Origin: Acidimicrobiia bacterium
GTDB taxonomy: Bacteria; Actinomycetota; Acidimicrobiia; Acidimicrobiales; AC-14
Direction: 5' to 3'
Length of the DNA stretch: 41,581 nucleotides
NCBI GenBank assembly: GCA_023265045.1
Contig: JAHFUQ010000020.1
Coordinates: forward strand, 1-41,581
The notes under the pieces are model-generated. The model saw only the letters and a list, made by a program, of their open reading frames with translations, was not told the DNA's origin and ran no database searches. The position numbers were made by a program, and so were the translations under genes. Each line of letters opens with the position of its first letter. Positions within the stretch are counted from its first letter, which is position 1. Positions 1 to 7,328 of the stretch are shown one piece after another.

Positions 1-81
1 GCCGGTGGGGACGGCGCGGCCGGCGGGGACGGCGCGGCCGGTGGGGACGGCGCGGCCGGCGGGGACGGCGCGGCCGGTGGG
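1..81. repeat. 18-bp tandem repeat inside FHA gene
   Basis: Four full 18-bp units and a half unit run from the window edge (1-18, 19-36, 37-54, 55-72, 73-81). They are identical except that base 6 alternates T, C, T, C, T, so the higher-order period is 36 bp. Read on the minus strand each unit encodes PPAAPS. The array may continue outside the window. Such in-frame repeats change copy number easily and would alter linker length. Confidence 0.9.
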
Positions 82-446
82 CCGCCCGGCAGCGTGAGGT
101 CCGGTTGTGACGCCGGTGGAAGCGGGACGTCGGCTTCGGCCGTCGGCGTCCCGATCTCGAGGACAGCGATCTCGGTGGCGGCCATGCGGATGAGGTCGCC
201 CGCGTGCAGGGACTGTTCTACCCCCTTGGCCAGGTCCACGCCGTTGACGGTCGTGCCGTTGGTGCTCCCGAGGTCGGTCACGATGAGCCCGCCCGGCGCC
301 ACCACGAGGACGATGTGGCGGCGCGACACCCCGGCGTCGCCGACCACGAGCCCAGAGCACTCGCGCCCCACTTCGAGGGAGCCGGGCTCGAGCGCCAACC
401 GGCGAACGGGCTTGTCGGGCTCCCGTACCTCGATCACCGCGCTCAC
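1..446 (-). CDS. FHA-domain protein, 3' end outside window
   Basis: Partial gene starting with GTG at 446 and running off the left edge of the window. The visible 148 residues hold a forkhead-associated domain at about residues 5-100 with the usual phosphothreonine-binding signature: GR near 27, SRRH near 41 and STNGT near 63. After that comes a Pro/Ala-rich linker that becomes a perfect PPAAPS repeat at the window edge. FHA domains bind phosphothreonine peptides, so this is a likely reader or substrate of the kinase encoded just upstream. The start overlaps the kinase stop codon (GTGA), which implies translational coupling. What follows the linker cannot be seen. Confidence 0.85.
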   Translation of the reverse strand, partial: MSAVIEVREPDKPVRRLALEPGSLEVGRECSGLVVGDAGVSRRHIVLVVAPGGLIVTDLGSTNGTTVNGVDLAKGVEQSLHAGDLIRMAATEIAVLEIGTPTAEADVPLPPASQPDLTLPGGPPAAPSPPAAPSPPAAPSPPAAPSPP

Positions 447-2254
447 GACGTCCTCCCTTTGGCCCGCGCCAGCCGCCGGAACCGCCCCACGGCGACGCCA
501 GCCCGACCGGTGAACAACCCCGCCGACCCGCCGAGGAGGGCCGCAAGCAAGAACGTGAGCACGCCCGGCTCCTGCGCCGCCAACAGCGCGCCGAGCAGCG
601 CGAGCGCGCATCCGAGCGGACCGCCGAGGAGGACCATCGTCGCCACGCCGGTCTTGCGGCGACGCCCCCGGCGCATAAGCCGAAGGACCGACTCGGCGTA
701 GGCGACAAGGAACAGCGTGGCGGCGATGGCGACGACGCCGGGAAGCGTGAGCAGACCAGACCGGTTGGGCTTCAACCCGAACGAGCGCGAGCCGGCCGCT
801 CCGAGGGACAGCTTCGCCGTCACCTTGCCGCCGGCCAGGTAGCGGCTGCCGGCCAGGTCGAGCGAGGCGGTGAACGAGCCGTCCGGCTGGGCCGTGGGCG
901 TCACCGTCTTCGACCCGATGCCGACCCCCGCCATCGACAGCTTCATCGTGACTGACGCGGGCGCGCCCGAAGGCGCCCGGCCGTCCACGATGATGGGCTC
1001 GGCGAGGTCGACGGTGACGGTCTTCGCGGAGCTGATGTCGACGCCGTTGACACGGACCTCAGCGGCGCGGACGCCGCCGCCGTGACCGGGCGCACCGAGG
1101 CCGAGGAACCCGACGAGGAGTGCCGCCACAACGAGCCCGGCCGCCCAGGCCACCAGCCGGGTGGGGTAGGGCGGCTTCTCGACCATTTGCCGCACCGGCG
1201 CCAGCACCACGCCGTCGTGCTCGATCGGTTTCGCCTGGCCGGCGCGGGCGGTGATCGTCGCTCGCACGGGGGCCGCCACCGGTACGGTGGCCACGGTCAC
1301 CGGCGCCGGGGCTTGGCCCGGGGGCGGTGCAGTCTGGCGTTCCGTCGCCGCCACGATCAGCGCCGAGCCCATGACCGCCACCTGGCCGCGGGCCAAGGGC
1401 CAACCCGGGCCCCACGCGGCCGTAGCTGCCTCCGCCAGCGCTACGCCAAAGGTCTCGGCGGTCGCAAACCGCTCCTCAGGACGGGTCGCCAGGGCCTGCA
1501 TCACCACGGCCGCGATCGGGGAGGGTATGGCGGGCGCCACCGACGAGAGCGGCGTCGGCTTCTCGTGGACGTGGCGGTAAAGGATCGCCAGGGCGTCCCC
1601 GTCCTCCGGAAAGGGAAGGGTCCCCGAAAGGAGCTCGTAGAGCATCACGCCCACCGCGTAGACATCAGTGGGCGGGCCCAGCTCTGCCGCCTGTGCTTGC
1701 TCTGGGGCCATGTACGCGGGCGTGCCGAGCACTTCGCCGGCGCGGGTCGCCATGATGTCGTCCCCGCCGACGACCTTGGCGATACCGAAGTCGGTCACCT
1801 TTAGCGCGCCGTTCGACGAGAACAGGAGGTTCTCCGGCTTGACGTCGCGGTGGAGGATCCCGCGTTGGTGGGCGGCGTGGAGGCCTGCGCAGGCGGCGAG
1901 GACGAGCGCGCACGCCGCCTCCGGGGTGACCCCAGCGGACGTGAACTTGCTCCACACCGTCCCGCCCGGCAGCTTCTCCATCACCAGCAGGCACAAACCG
2001 TCTGCCTCGACGTAGTCATAGACCGGGACGATGTGGGGGTGGTCGAGCGAGGCCAGCAGGCGCGCCTCGGCCACAAAGCGAGCCCGCACGGCCGGGTCGG
2101 CGCCGAAGGCTCGGGGCAGTTGCTTGATCGCCACCTCGCGGCCGAGTTGCTTGTGCCGACCTTCGAGCACGACGCCCCACCCGCCTCGGCCCAGCTCGCC
2201 GCCTACATCGTAGGAAGGCAGCGCCGCCGCCACGCGATCGCGGTCGAGGCTCAC
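443..2254 (-). CDS. Membrane Ser/Thr protein kinase with four TM segments
   Basis: 603-residue Hanks-type kinase. The kinase domain (about 15-285) shows the Gly loop GRGGWG, ATP-binding Lys44 in VAIK, catalytic Asp137 in HRDVKPEN, DFG at 155-157 and APE near 183. A Pro/Ala-rich juxtamembrane stretch leads to TM1 (about 366-387), a beta-rich extracytoplasmic domain of about 110 residues, then three more TM segments (about 502-525, 536-560, 565-585). Three extra C-terminal TMs and the lack of PASTA repeats are unusual; most actinobacterial kinases have one TM. The GTG start at 2254 overlaps the stop of the upstream membrane gene. An open frame extends further upstream but only as an overlap with that gene, so it is not used. 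Likely autophosphorylates and signals to the downstream FHA protein. Confidence 0.9.
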   Translation of the reverse strand: MSLDRDRVAAALPSYDVGGELGRGGWGVVLEGRHKQLGREVAIKQLPRAFGADPAVRARFVAEARLLASLDHPHIVPVYDYVEADGLCLLVMEKLPGGTVWSKFTSAGVTPEAACALVLAACAGLHAAHQRGILHRDVKPENLLFSSNGALKVTDFGIAKVVGGDDIMATRAGEVLGTPAYMAPEQAQAAELGPPTDVYAVGVMLYELLSGTLPFPEDGDALAILYRHVHEKPTPLSSVAPAIPSPIAAVVMQALATRPEERFATAETFGVALAEAATAAWGPGWPLARGQVAVMGSALIVAATERQTAPPPGQAPAPVTVATVPVAAPVRATITARAGQAKPIEHDGVVLAPVRQMVEKPPYPTRLVAWAAGLVVAALLVGFLGLGAPGHGGGVRAAEVRVNGVDISSAKTVTVDLAEPIIVDGRAPSGAPASVTMKLSMAGVGIGSKTVTPTAQPDGSFTASLDLAGSRYLAGGKVTAKLSLGAAGSRSFGLKPNRSGLLTLPGVVAIAATLFLVAYAESVLRLMRRGRRRKTGVATMVLLGGPLGCALALLGALLAAQEPGVLTFLLAALLGGSAGLFTGRAGVAVGRFRRLARAKGRTS

Positions 2255-3492
2255 GACTCGTCCACCGGGACGATGACCGTCGGCGGGGCGGGGGGCGGCT
2301 CCGGCGTTGGGAAGGGCGCGGGCTCGGTCGGCAGGCGGCACGGGACCACGATCGGCGGCGGTTCCGCCGCCGCGGCCACGACCTCGGTTGGCGGGGCCGC
2401 CAACGGTTCCTGCGCGGGCGGTTTCGCGACGACCGGCTCCGGCGCGGCCGGCGCGAGCTCCTGTGCCTGCGCCGTTGCGGCCGGCTCCGGCGCGGCCGGT
2501 TCGGCTGCGGCTGGCTCCCCGACCGGCGGCTCCTCCACCCACGACCCAAGCTCCGGGGTCTCATCCACCGGCGGCAAGGCCGGCTCCTCCGCGGGCGCTT
2601 CCAGCACAGGCTGGGGAGGCGGCGCTTCGAGGACGGGCTGGGGAGGCGGCGCTTCGATCTGCGGCGGTTCCGGACGCGCAGGCAGCGCCAGCGGCTCCTC
2701 GTCCTCTTCCTCGTCTTCGTCGTCCGCGGGCGCGGGCGTCACGTAGCCCAGGGCGAAGAACACAGCGCCGCTGACCACCATGATCGTCAACCACCGCCCG
2801 ACCCCCGGCACGAACACGCGTGTCGCAGAAAGCGTGAAGTTGATGAGCAGGCCGAGCCCGATCCCGGGGGTCATGAACCGCAGCGCACGTCGCCAGCGGT
2901 TCGGCGGCAGGCGGTGGCGGGCCAGGCCGATCAGGGCCCCCAGGAACGACACGATGGTGAGGATGGCGACGCCGATCCCGAAGAGGCCGTAGACCGAGAA
3001 CAGCGAACCGCGGACGTCCATCACCCCGGTCTCCTCGGCGACCACGTGGCGCTCCGCGTCGAGCAGCTTGACCGACCCGGGGATGAGGCCCGTGGCCTGG
3101 CCGTCGAGGCCGCCGAGGTCGAGGGGGAAGCGGCGCGAACCCTTGGCGCCGGGGGCGACGGTGAGGGCGACCGCCGTGTCGTAAGCGAAGAACGTCAGCC
3201 CGACGACCTTGCCTTCGAGGCGCACGATGCGAATGTCGAGGGGCCGACTGCTGTTGTTGGTCACTTCGACGACGAGCAGCGCCGACGCCTTGGGCGAGAG
3301 CCGGATCGGTCGGGTCTCCGACGACTCGCCGACACGCTTTTCGTCCACCCGGGCGTCGATCGACACGCCGGGGACCGAGGCGCCCGCGGCCGGCGCGAGG
3401 GCCGCGCCGAAGAAGGCCACGACGAGCATGGCGATGGTCCCGACTACGGCCGCGGCCGCGGCACGGCGACCGCCGGTACCCCTCACTGCCAT
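2251..3492 (-). CDS. Four-TM membrane protein, partner of the kinase
   Basis: About 413 residues, family not recognised. An N-terminal signal or anchor (about 10-35) is followed by a beta-rich extracytoplasmic domain (about 40-160), three TM segments (about 166-190, 203-223, 233-252), an Asp/Glu patch (257-266) and a long Pro/Ala/Glu cytoplasmic tail that includes a duplicated APPPQPVLE. The order 'TM, beta domain, three TMs' repeats that of the kinase encoded next, suggesting the two sit together in the membrane. First gene of the operon, with its stop overlapping the kinase start. Start is uncertain: ATG 3492 is used; GTG 3537 lies in frame upstream, and GTG 3486 is 8 nt after a TAACCT box and could be leaderless. 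Confidence 0.75.
   Translation of the reverse strand: MAVRGTGGRRAAAAAVVGTIAMLVVAFFGAALAPAAGASVPGVSIDARVDEKRVGESSETRPIRLSPKASALLVVEVTNNSSRPLDIRIVRLEGKVVGLTFFAYDTAVALTVAPGAKGSRRFPLDLGGLDGQATGLIPGSVKLLDAERHVVAEETGVMDVRGSLFSVYGLFGIGVAILTIVSFLGALIGLARHRLPPNRWRRALRFMTPGIGLGLLINFTLSATRVFVPGVGRWLTIMVVSGAVFFALGYVTPAPADDEDEEEDEEPLALPARPEPPQIEAPPPQPVLEAPPPQPVLEAPAEEPALPPVDETPELGSWVEEPPVGEPAAAEPAAPEPAATAQAQELAPAAPEPVVAKPPAQEPLAAPPTEVVAAAAEPPPIVVPCRLPTEPAPFPTPEPPPAPPTVIVPVDES
2609..2657. repeat. 27-bp direct duplication
   Basis: One 27-bp unit at 2609-2635 is followed directly by a second copy that matches for 22 bases. It encodes the doubled APPPQPVLE segment in the tail of the membrane partner protein and is an in-frame length-variable site. 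Confidence 0.85.
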
Positions 3493-3548
3493 GGAGGTTA
3501 CTGGGCCTTTCCTTGTCGGTGCCGTTTCCAGACGCACCCGGTCCCGTG

Positions 3549-3567
3549 CGGTTACACGGTGTAACCG
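3549..3567. promoter_or_regulatory. Perfect 19-bp palindrome, candidate operator
   Basis: CGGTTACACGGTGTAACCG is a perfect palindrome of two 9-bp arms around one G. It lies between the divergent starts of the kinase operon (minus, 3492 or 3537) and the 80-residue gene (plus, 3595). The size and symmetry fit a binding site for a dimeric repressor. No regulator of that kind is encoded nearby, so the protein that binds it is unknown. Confidence 0.6.
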
Positions 3568-3594
3568 GAGCGGCCGCCGAACGTCTAGGGGATC

Positions 3595-3837
3595 GTGGAT
3601 CCCGCCGCCGCCGCTCGCCTGCTCGACAAGCTGCGCCGCTTCATTGCGACCGAGCTCGACGATGACGAGCGCGCCCTCTTCGGAGCGCTGATCGCGCCGG
3701 GTGTAGCGAAGGCGTACACGGTCGAGGACGATGTGGAGGCGTACGGCATGGTCGGCTGGGCGCCGAGCGACCTCCCGGACTCGTTGGTGGCCGAACTAAG
3801 GCGCGGTGGGGTGCGTGTCGAGGGGCTCGGGCTCTGA
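3595..3837 (+). CDS. Small acidic protein of unknown function
   Basis: 80 residues from GTG 3595. No signal peptide or TM. The N-terminal half is helical and charged (an Ala-rich helix, then a TELDDDERALFGALIAP segment); the C-terminal half is short and ends VRVEGLGL. It is divergent from the kinase operon across the palindrome and convergent with the sigma-factor gene, whose 3' end it overlaps by 42 bp. No family recognised. Codon use (G/C-rich third positions) matches neighbouring real genes. The tail-to-tail overlap means one of the two ends is constrained by both frames. Confidence 0.6.
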   Translation: MDPAAAARLLDKLRRFIATELDDDERALFGALIAPGVAKAYTVEDDVEAYGMVGWAPSDLPDSLVAELRRGGVRVEGLGL

Positions 3838-4533
3838 GCCGTACAACGCGACCTCGGCGATCACCTGACCCGCGCATGCAGGGCACGCCCGGAGGTGACG
3901 GGCCAGCGCGACCACGTCGCCCGGGTCGAGGGCGCTGAACTGAGGGCACCGGGCTCCTTGGCGGCGCACCATGAGCTCGAGCGCGAGGGCGTCGCGCAAG
4001 CGCTGGCGCGCTCGGTGCACGATGACCTTGGCCGTCCCCGGGGTGACGCCCAAGGCCGCGGCGACGTCGGCGGGCGAGAAGCCGAGGTGGGTGACGAGGG
4101 CGATGGCGGTGGCGTCCCGGCGCGACAGCCCGGCGACACATCCGGCCACCAGCTCGGCCAGCTCGGTCAGCTCGGCGACCTCTTCGGTGGACGGGCCCTT
4201 CTGGGCCGGCTCGATCGCCGACTCATCGTCGAGACTGTCGACGGGGTTGCGGCCGCGCAACCGGTGCTGATCCACGACCGCGTGCCGGGCAATGGCCAGC
4301 AGCCAGGGACGGAACCGGTCGGGCTCCCGCAGGGTCGCAAGCCGTTCGAGGGCCCGCGCGAAGACTTCCTGCACCAGTTCGGCGGCCAACTCGCGGTCGG
4401 CGACGTTGTCGTGCACCACCCGGCTCACAGCCCGAACGTTGGCGCGATACAGGGTGGCGAACGCGGCCGCGTCACCACCTAGGGTCAGCTCGACGAGCTC
4501 ACCATCCGTCCTCGTATCCGCCGTCGCGACCAT
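3796..4533 (-). CDS. ECF sigma factor with C-terminal zinc-finger motif
   Basis: 245 residues. Sigma region 2 covers about 18-90 (LYRANVRAVSRVV and AAELVQEVFARALERL) and region 4 about 125-182 with its helix-turn-helix (LGFSPADVAAALGVTPGTAK). After region 4 comes Cys196 and then H213-x3-C217-x2-C220, the zinc-binding pattern of ZAS anti-sigma factors, here fused to the sigma factor itself; no separate anti-sigma gene is adjacent. The ATG at 4533 is chosen because TACGAT ends exactly 6 nt before it, giving a leaderless mRNA; the open frame continues upstream into the tRNA genes but only as antisense of tRNA. Directs RNA polymerase to an unknown regulon. Confidence 0.85.
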   Translation of the reverse strand: MVATADTRTDGELVELTLGGDAAAFATLYRANVRAVSRVVHDNVADRELAAELVQEVFARALERLATLREPDRFRPWLLAIARHAVVDQHRLRGRNPVDSLDDESAIEPAQKGPSTEEVAELTELAELVAGCVAGLSRRDATAIALVTHLGFSPADVAAALGVTPGTAKVIVHRARQRLRDALALELMVRRQGARCPQFSALDPGDVVALARHLRACPACAGQVIAEVALYGSEPEPLDTHPTAP

Positions 4534-4539
4534 GTCCGC

Positions 4540-4545
4540 ATCGTA
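4540..4545 (-). promoter_or_regulatory. -10 box of the ECF sigma gene
   Basis: TACGAT on the minus strand, 6 nt before ATG 4533. This places the transcription start at the start codon, so the mRNA is probably leaderless. Confidence 0.55.
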
Positions 4546-4604
4546 CGCCTCGGCCCTCAACTCTGCGCCGCACCCCTGCGGGATGTGAAAAGCTGGTCGG
4601 CCGA

Positions 4605-4679
4605 GGTCCTGTGGTGCAGCTTGGAGTGCACGCCGCCCTGTCAAGGCGGAGGTCGCGAGTTCAAATCTCGTCAGGACCG
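4605..4679 (+). tRNA. tRNA-Asp (GTC)
   Basis: Full cloverleaf. Acceptor arm GGTCCTG pairs with CAGGACC (4605-4611 with 4672-4678), the D stem is GTGC/GTGC, the anticodon stem CCGCC/GGCGG closes the loop CTGTCAA with anticodon GTC, and the T arm has loop TTCAAAT. Discriminator base G73. CCA is not encoded and must be added enzymatically. Confidence 0.95.
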
Positions 4680-4683
4680 CTAC

Positions 4684-4759
4684 GGTCGGGTAGCTCAGTA
4701 GGCAGAGCGCGCGCCTGAAAAGCGCGAGGTCACCGGATCGACGCCGGTCCCGACCACCA
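4684..4759 (+). tRNA. tRNA-Phe (GAA), unusual T loop
   Basis: Four nucleotides after tRNA-Asp. Acceptor GGTCGGG pairs with CCCGACC (4684-4690 with 4749-4755), D stem GCTC/GAGC, anticodon stem CGCGC/GCGCG closes loop CTGAAAA (anticodon GAA), T stem ACCGG/CCGGT. Discriminator A73, and CCA is encoded (4757-4759). The T loop reads ATCGACG, so position 54 is A in place of the near-universal T. The pair is probably co-transcribed with tRNA-Asp. Confidence 0.95.
4744..4755. repeat. 12-bp repeat, tRNA-Phe copy (candidate att site)
   Basis: CCGGTCCCGACC, the 3' half of the T stem and acceptor stem of tRNA-Phe, recurs exactly at 9594-9605. The two copies bracket the accessory genes. tRNA 3' ends are common integration sites. 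Confidence 0.4.
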
Positions 4760-5028
4760 CATAAGTGCTGGTCAGGGGTAATGCGGCCAGCTCGATTCTC
4801 GCTCCGATATCCGAGGCGTGCCCTATCCGTGCCCATAGAAATCGGCACTCGGCGGCAGCGAAGCGGTCAACGAAGGGCACGAACGGCAATGGAATGCGCT
4901 GCGCAATCCGACTCGCGACCGGCAGCGGATCGTCGTATCGGACCGCGGTTGGGGACCCTTTTACGGCCGGCCGGTCTCCTCGGAGTCGGCGCCGACGTCT
5001 TCACGCTCAGTGGTGATCTCACCGGCCC

Positions 5029-5565
5029 GTGAGTGACTTCACCTGGTTCGACAGGCTGGTGCACGGCATCCACACTCTGCGGGTCGTGTTCGCCAGGGAA
5101 CTGTCGTGGCAGGACATGCTCGTCGTGGGGTTCAATCTGGACCCCATGACGGCGACCACCGAAACGCTCGGCGAGCAGGAGTGGCACGAGGACAGCAGCG
5201 TCACGATTCGGACCGGCAGCCATCTTGGCTGGGGCTACGCCGTCCAGACCGTCCTCGAACTGACTGACGACGAAGACCAGCTCGGACGCCTCTCCCACGT
5301 GGGGGAAGCGTTCGTGCTTGCGTTCACTGAGACGATCGAATGGTTCGGGTACGCCACCGCCGGCGCCTTCGTCTCGGGGTTCGACATGGTGTTGCCCCAG
5401 GCGAGGCCGCCGCACCCGCGGTTCGCATCGCAAATGGCCGAGGCGGGGTTCCTGGAGCACCTCCCGAATCCCCGGATCGTCGGTCCACGGTTCGTCGAGC
5501 TCGCCTTCGGCGTGACGCTCACACCCGCGTTGGTCGAAGGTCCACTGTCGAGCGTCGTCCGATGA
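5029..5565 (+). CDS. Uncharacterised protein, possibly DUF6461-like
   Basis: 178 residues from GTG 5029. Soluble, acidic, with no signal peptide. It opens with a helical segment (FDRLVHGIHTLRVVFARELS), then a beta-rich region with tryptophans, and ends with a low-charge tail. The layout recalls the actinobacterial DUF6461 family, a weak recognition based on the opening segment only. The stop overlaps the start of the next gene (ATGA, 5562-5565), so the two are translationally coupled. It lies in the accessory block after tRNA-Phe. Confidence 0.65.
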   Translation: MSDFTWFDRLVHGIHTLRVVFARELSWQDMLVVGFNLDPMTATTETLGEQEWHEDSSVTIRTGSHLGWGYAVQTVLELTDDEDQLGRLSHVGEAFVLAFTETIEWFGYATAGAFVSGFDMVLPQARPPHPRFASQMAEAGFLEHLPNPRIVGPRFVELAFGVTLTPALVEGPLSSVVR

Positions 5566-5861
5566 GACGTGTTCTCGTCAGCCTCGCGTGTCTTGCTGTC
5601 CTCATGGCAGCGGTCGTCCTCCGAGAGAAGGCGGGGGGACCGGCACAGCCCGCGACTCCCCCACCGGCGGCGGACGTAGGCGGCCCGTGCGATTACGTCC
5701 GCTCGCACTTGTCGGAGTTTCCGCCTGGAGCAGTCGCGTGCGGCGAGCGGAACGCCGACCCGGGCGTGGCGGTACCAGTGCCTCCGTCGGGGCCGAGTCC
5801 TGCCGTCTCGCTACCGGCACTGGCGCCCTCACCAAGGCCACTCCCGACGACTGTCCCCTAA
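5562..5861 (+). CDS. Small secreted or membrane-anchored proline-rich protein
   Basis: 99 residues from ATG 5562. The first ~20 residues form a hydrophobic signal or anchor (RRVLVSLACLAVLMAAVVL), with no clear lipobox. The rest is Pro/Ser/Ala-rich with two cysteines (in GGPCDYVRSH and VACGERN) that could form a disulfide outside the cell. No family recognised. Its start overlaps the stop of the preceding gene by 4 bp, so the two products are probably made together. Confidence 0.6.
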   Translation: MRRVLVSLACLAVLMAAVVLREKAGGPAQPATPPPAADVGGPCDYVRSHLSEFPPGAVACGERNADPGVAVPVPPSGPSPAVSLPALAPSPRPLPTTVP

Positions 5862-6245
5862 CGCGACGGACGGAGGGCCGCGTGTGCAGCCATTGCGCCG
5901 CCGACCTAGCCCGTCACGCCGCCTGACACGAGCGCGAACTCCATGCGTCCTCTTCGCCGCCGATCGAGGCGCCGTCGACACTGCTCTTCAGGATCCGCTC
6001 GAGCGCCTGTCTGGTCTGCAACGACAGCCGGTCGCTCGCCAGGTGTCCCGGGTTGTTTATCAGCCCAGGTGCGTGCACAGACCACCGCCTGCTGCCCCCC
6101 TCTAGTTCCGCGCGGCCAGCGGGGTCGACTGCCGGCTAGTTGAGCCAGATCCTTGGCGTGCGTGGGGGCCAGGTTCGAGACGCGCCAAACGGGCGTACGG
6201 TTCCCTGCGAAGTTGCCCCGTGTGTCGAGATCGAGGAAATCTGCC
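5862..6245. other. 384-bp gap, no convincing gene
   Basis: No confident gene here. A minus-strand frame of 54 codons (GTG 6078 to stop 5914; VHAPGLINN at the start, then a charged helix SLQTRQALERILKS) looks protein-like and may be a gene remnant. An open plus-strand frame at 6153-6245 continues into the coiled-coil gene but has no ribosome site and unlikely composition. I tried to fold a tRNA from 6130-6225 and could not. Confidence 0.5.
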
Positions 6246-6575
6246 GTGGAGGAAGAATGGCGCCAGAAGGGCGCAACGCTCAGCGACAAGACAGCACGCA
6301 AGGAGTTCGGGTTGAGCCAGGCGGAGATCGAGGCGGCGATCGAGGTCGGTCAGCTTCAGTACCGAGTCGGTGTGATTCACGGGAATCCGTGGTTGAGGCT
6401 CCTGCGGCGCGAGGTCGAGGAACTCATGCAGAGCACCTACAACGACCGCGACCATCGGCAACGCCGGGCGAAAGCGGACCTCGCACGAGTCGACCGCGAG
6501 TTAAAGCATCTGCGAACCGAAGTCGCCGCCCTGGAGGAGCGGCGCGCAAGACTCCTCGACGATCTGCAAAATTGA
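6246..6575 (+). CDS. Small coiled-coil protein with conserved N-terminal motif
   Basis: 109 residues from GTG 6246, chosen for the Shine-Dalgarno GAGGAA seven nt upstream. The first half (KGATLSDKTARKEFGLSQAEI, then GNPWLRLLRREVEELM) resembles a widespread family of small hypothetical proteins with this motif; the second half is a coiled coil (about 70-107, heptad Leu/Val) that suggests oligomerisation. The GLSQAEIEAAIEVGQLQYR segment looks like a helix-turn-helix, so a DNA-binding role is possible but not shown. Convergent with the VapC gene. Confidence 0.7.
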   Translation: MEEEWRQKGATLSDKTARKEFGLSQAEIEAAIEVGQLQYRVGVIHGNPWLRLLRREVEELMQSTYNDRDHRQRRAKADLARVDRELKHLRTEVAALEERRARLLDDLQN

Positions 6576-6686
6576 GGTTCGCCCGGCCGCCGCGCGTTCC
6601 GTACTGCTGCAAGGCTAACCGGGCCGCCCGTCCCTGCTCCGCTGTCCGGTGGCCTTGCCCGACAGAACGCGCCGCGGAGGCGGCGG

Positions 6687-7064
6687 TCACACGACAAGGA
6701 GATCAAGGGACGGATCGAGACGGCGGAGGTCGTCCGGATCCGATGTGACGACCCGCTGCGCCGCTCGGCGCGCACACACGACGACGTGCGCATCCACAAC
6801 GTCGGCTGTCCCACTCGCGGCGAGCAGCCGACCCACGTTCGTGGCGTCGACTCGGTCGAGATCGACGACATAGGTCGTCGGCTGGCGGAGGAGCCGGGCG
6901 AGTCTCACTTGGCGCTCGGGTCGCCGGATGGCCTGAGCCAGGGCGCTCGCCGGAACCGTTACCGTCGCTCGCGTCTCGCTCGCCCGAGCCAGCAGCACGA
7001 TCATTCGGCGGTCGTTTCGGTCGAGTGCGACCAGCCCGCCAGCATCGAGAGCGATACCGGCCAT
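6687..7064 (-). CDS. VapC-type PIN-domain toxin
   Basis: 125 residues. PIN fold: LDAGGLVALDR with Asp7 at the N-terminus, an acidic cluster TADVVDAHVV (Asp88, Asp91) and TSDPDDLRRLDP (Asp109) at the end. These acidic residues would hold Mg2+ for RNA cleavage. The usual second acidic residue is Gln44 in ALAQAIRRP, a variant that I believe is common in this subgroup. The start overlaps the antitoxin stop by one base (TGATG), so translation is coupled. Likely a ribonuclease inhibited by the antitoxin encoded before it. Confidence 0.85.
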   Translation of the reverse strand: MAGIALDAGGLVALDRNDRRMIVLLARASETRATVTVPASALAQAIRRPERQVRLARLLRQPTTYVVDLDRVDATNVGRLLAASGTADVVDAHVVVCARRAAQRVVTSDPDDLRRLDPSLDLLVV

Positions 7065-7321
7065 CAGGCGGCCGACCCTCGCCCTCGGCGATTGCCGAGT
7101 AGCTCATCCGCCCAGGCGCGTTCGTCATCCGTGAGGGGCCCTCCGGTCTCGCGCAGCGCCTCGGCCAGCAGCGCTCCCCAGCCGGCGACGTCATCGAGGG
7201 CCACGGACACGGCGTGCTGGACGAAGCCCGACACACTCGGCGCACTGCCGGCATCGACGAGCTTGCGGATCCGGTCGAGCTGGGCCGCATCGAGCGTCAC
7301 CGTCACCTTGCGAGTCGCCAT
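7064..7321 (-). CDS. Ribbon-helix-helix antitoxin, VapB-like
   Basis: 85 residues. The N-terminus (MATRKVTVTLDAAQLDRIRK) is a ribbon-helix-helix DNA-binding motif; the C-terminal half (about 45-85) is the flexible toxin-binding tail with GPLTDDERAWADELL. Start is ATG 7321, not the upstream in-frame ATG 7333, because TATGGT ends exactly 7 nt before 7321 and overlaps the alternative start. Such antitoxins normally repress their own promoter. Confidence 0.85.
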   Translation of the reverse strand: MATRKVTVTLDAAQLDRIRKLVDAGSAPSVSGFVQHAVSVALDDVAGWGALLAEALRETGGPLTDDERAWADELLGNRRGRGSAA

Positions 7322-7328
7322 ACCGATC

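Noticed and set aside
2255-2542. Kinase start further upstream (ATG 2542)
   Set aside because: The extension overlaps the membrane-partner gene and is Arg/Gly-rich; GTG 2254 overlaps its stop in the same GTGA pattern as the rest of the operon.
4695-4889. Minus-strand ORF ending GTGVDPVTSRFSGARSAY
   Set aside because: It is the reverse strand of tRNA-Phe; this type of peptide is a common tRNA-derived artefact.
6139-6225. tRNA-like fragment before the coiled-coil gene
   Set aside because: The sequence has tRNA-like words (a GGTTCGAGA stretch) but no acceptor or anticodon stem could be drawn.
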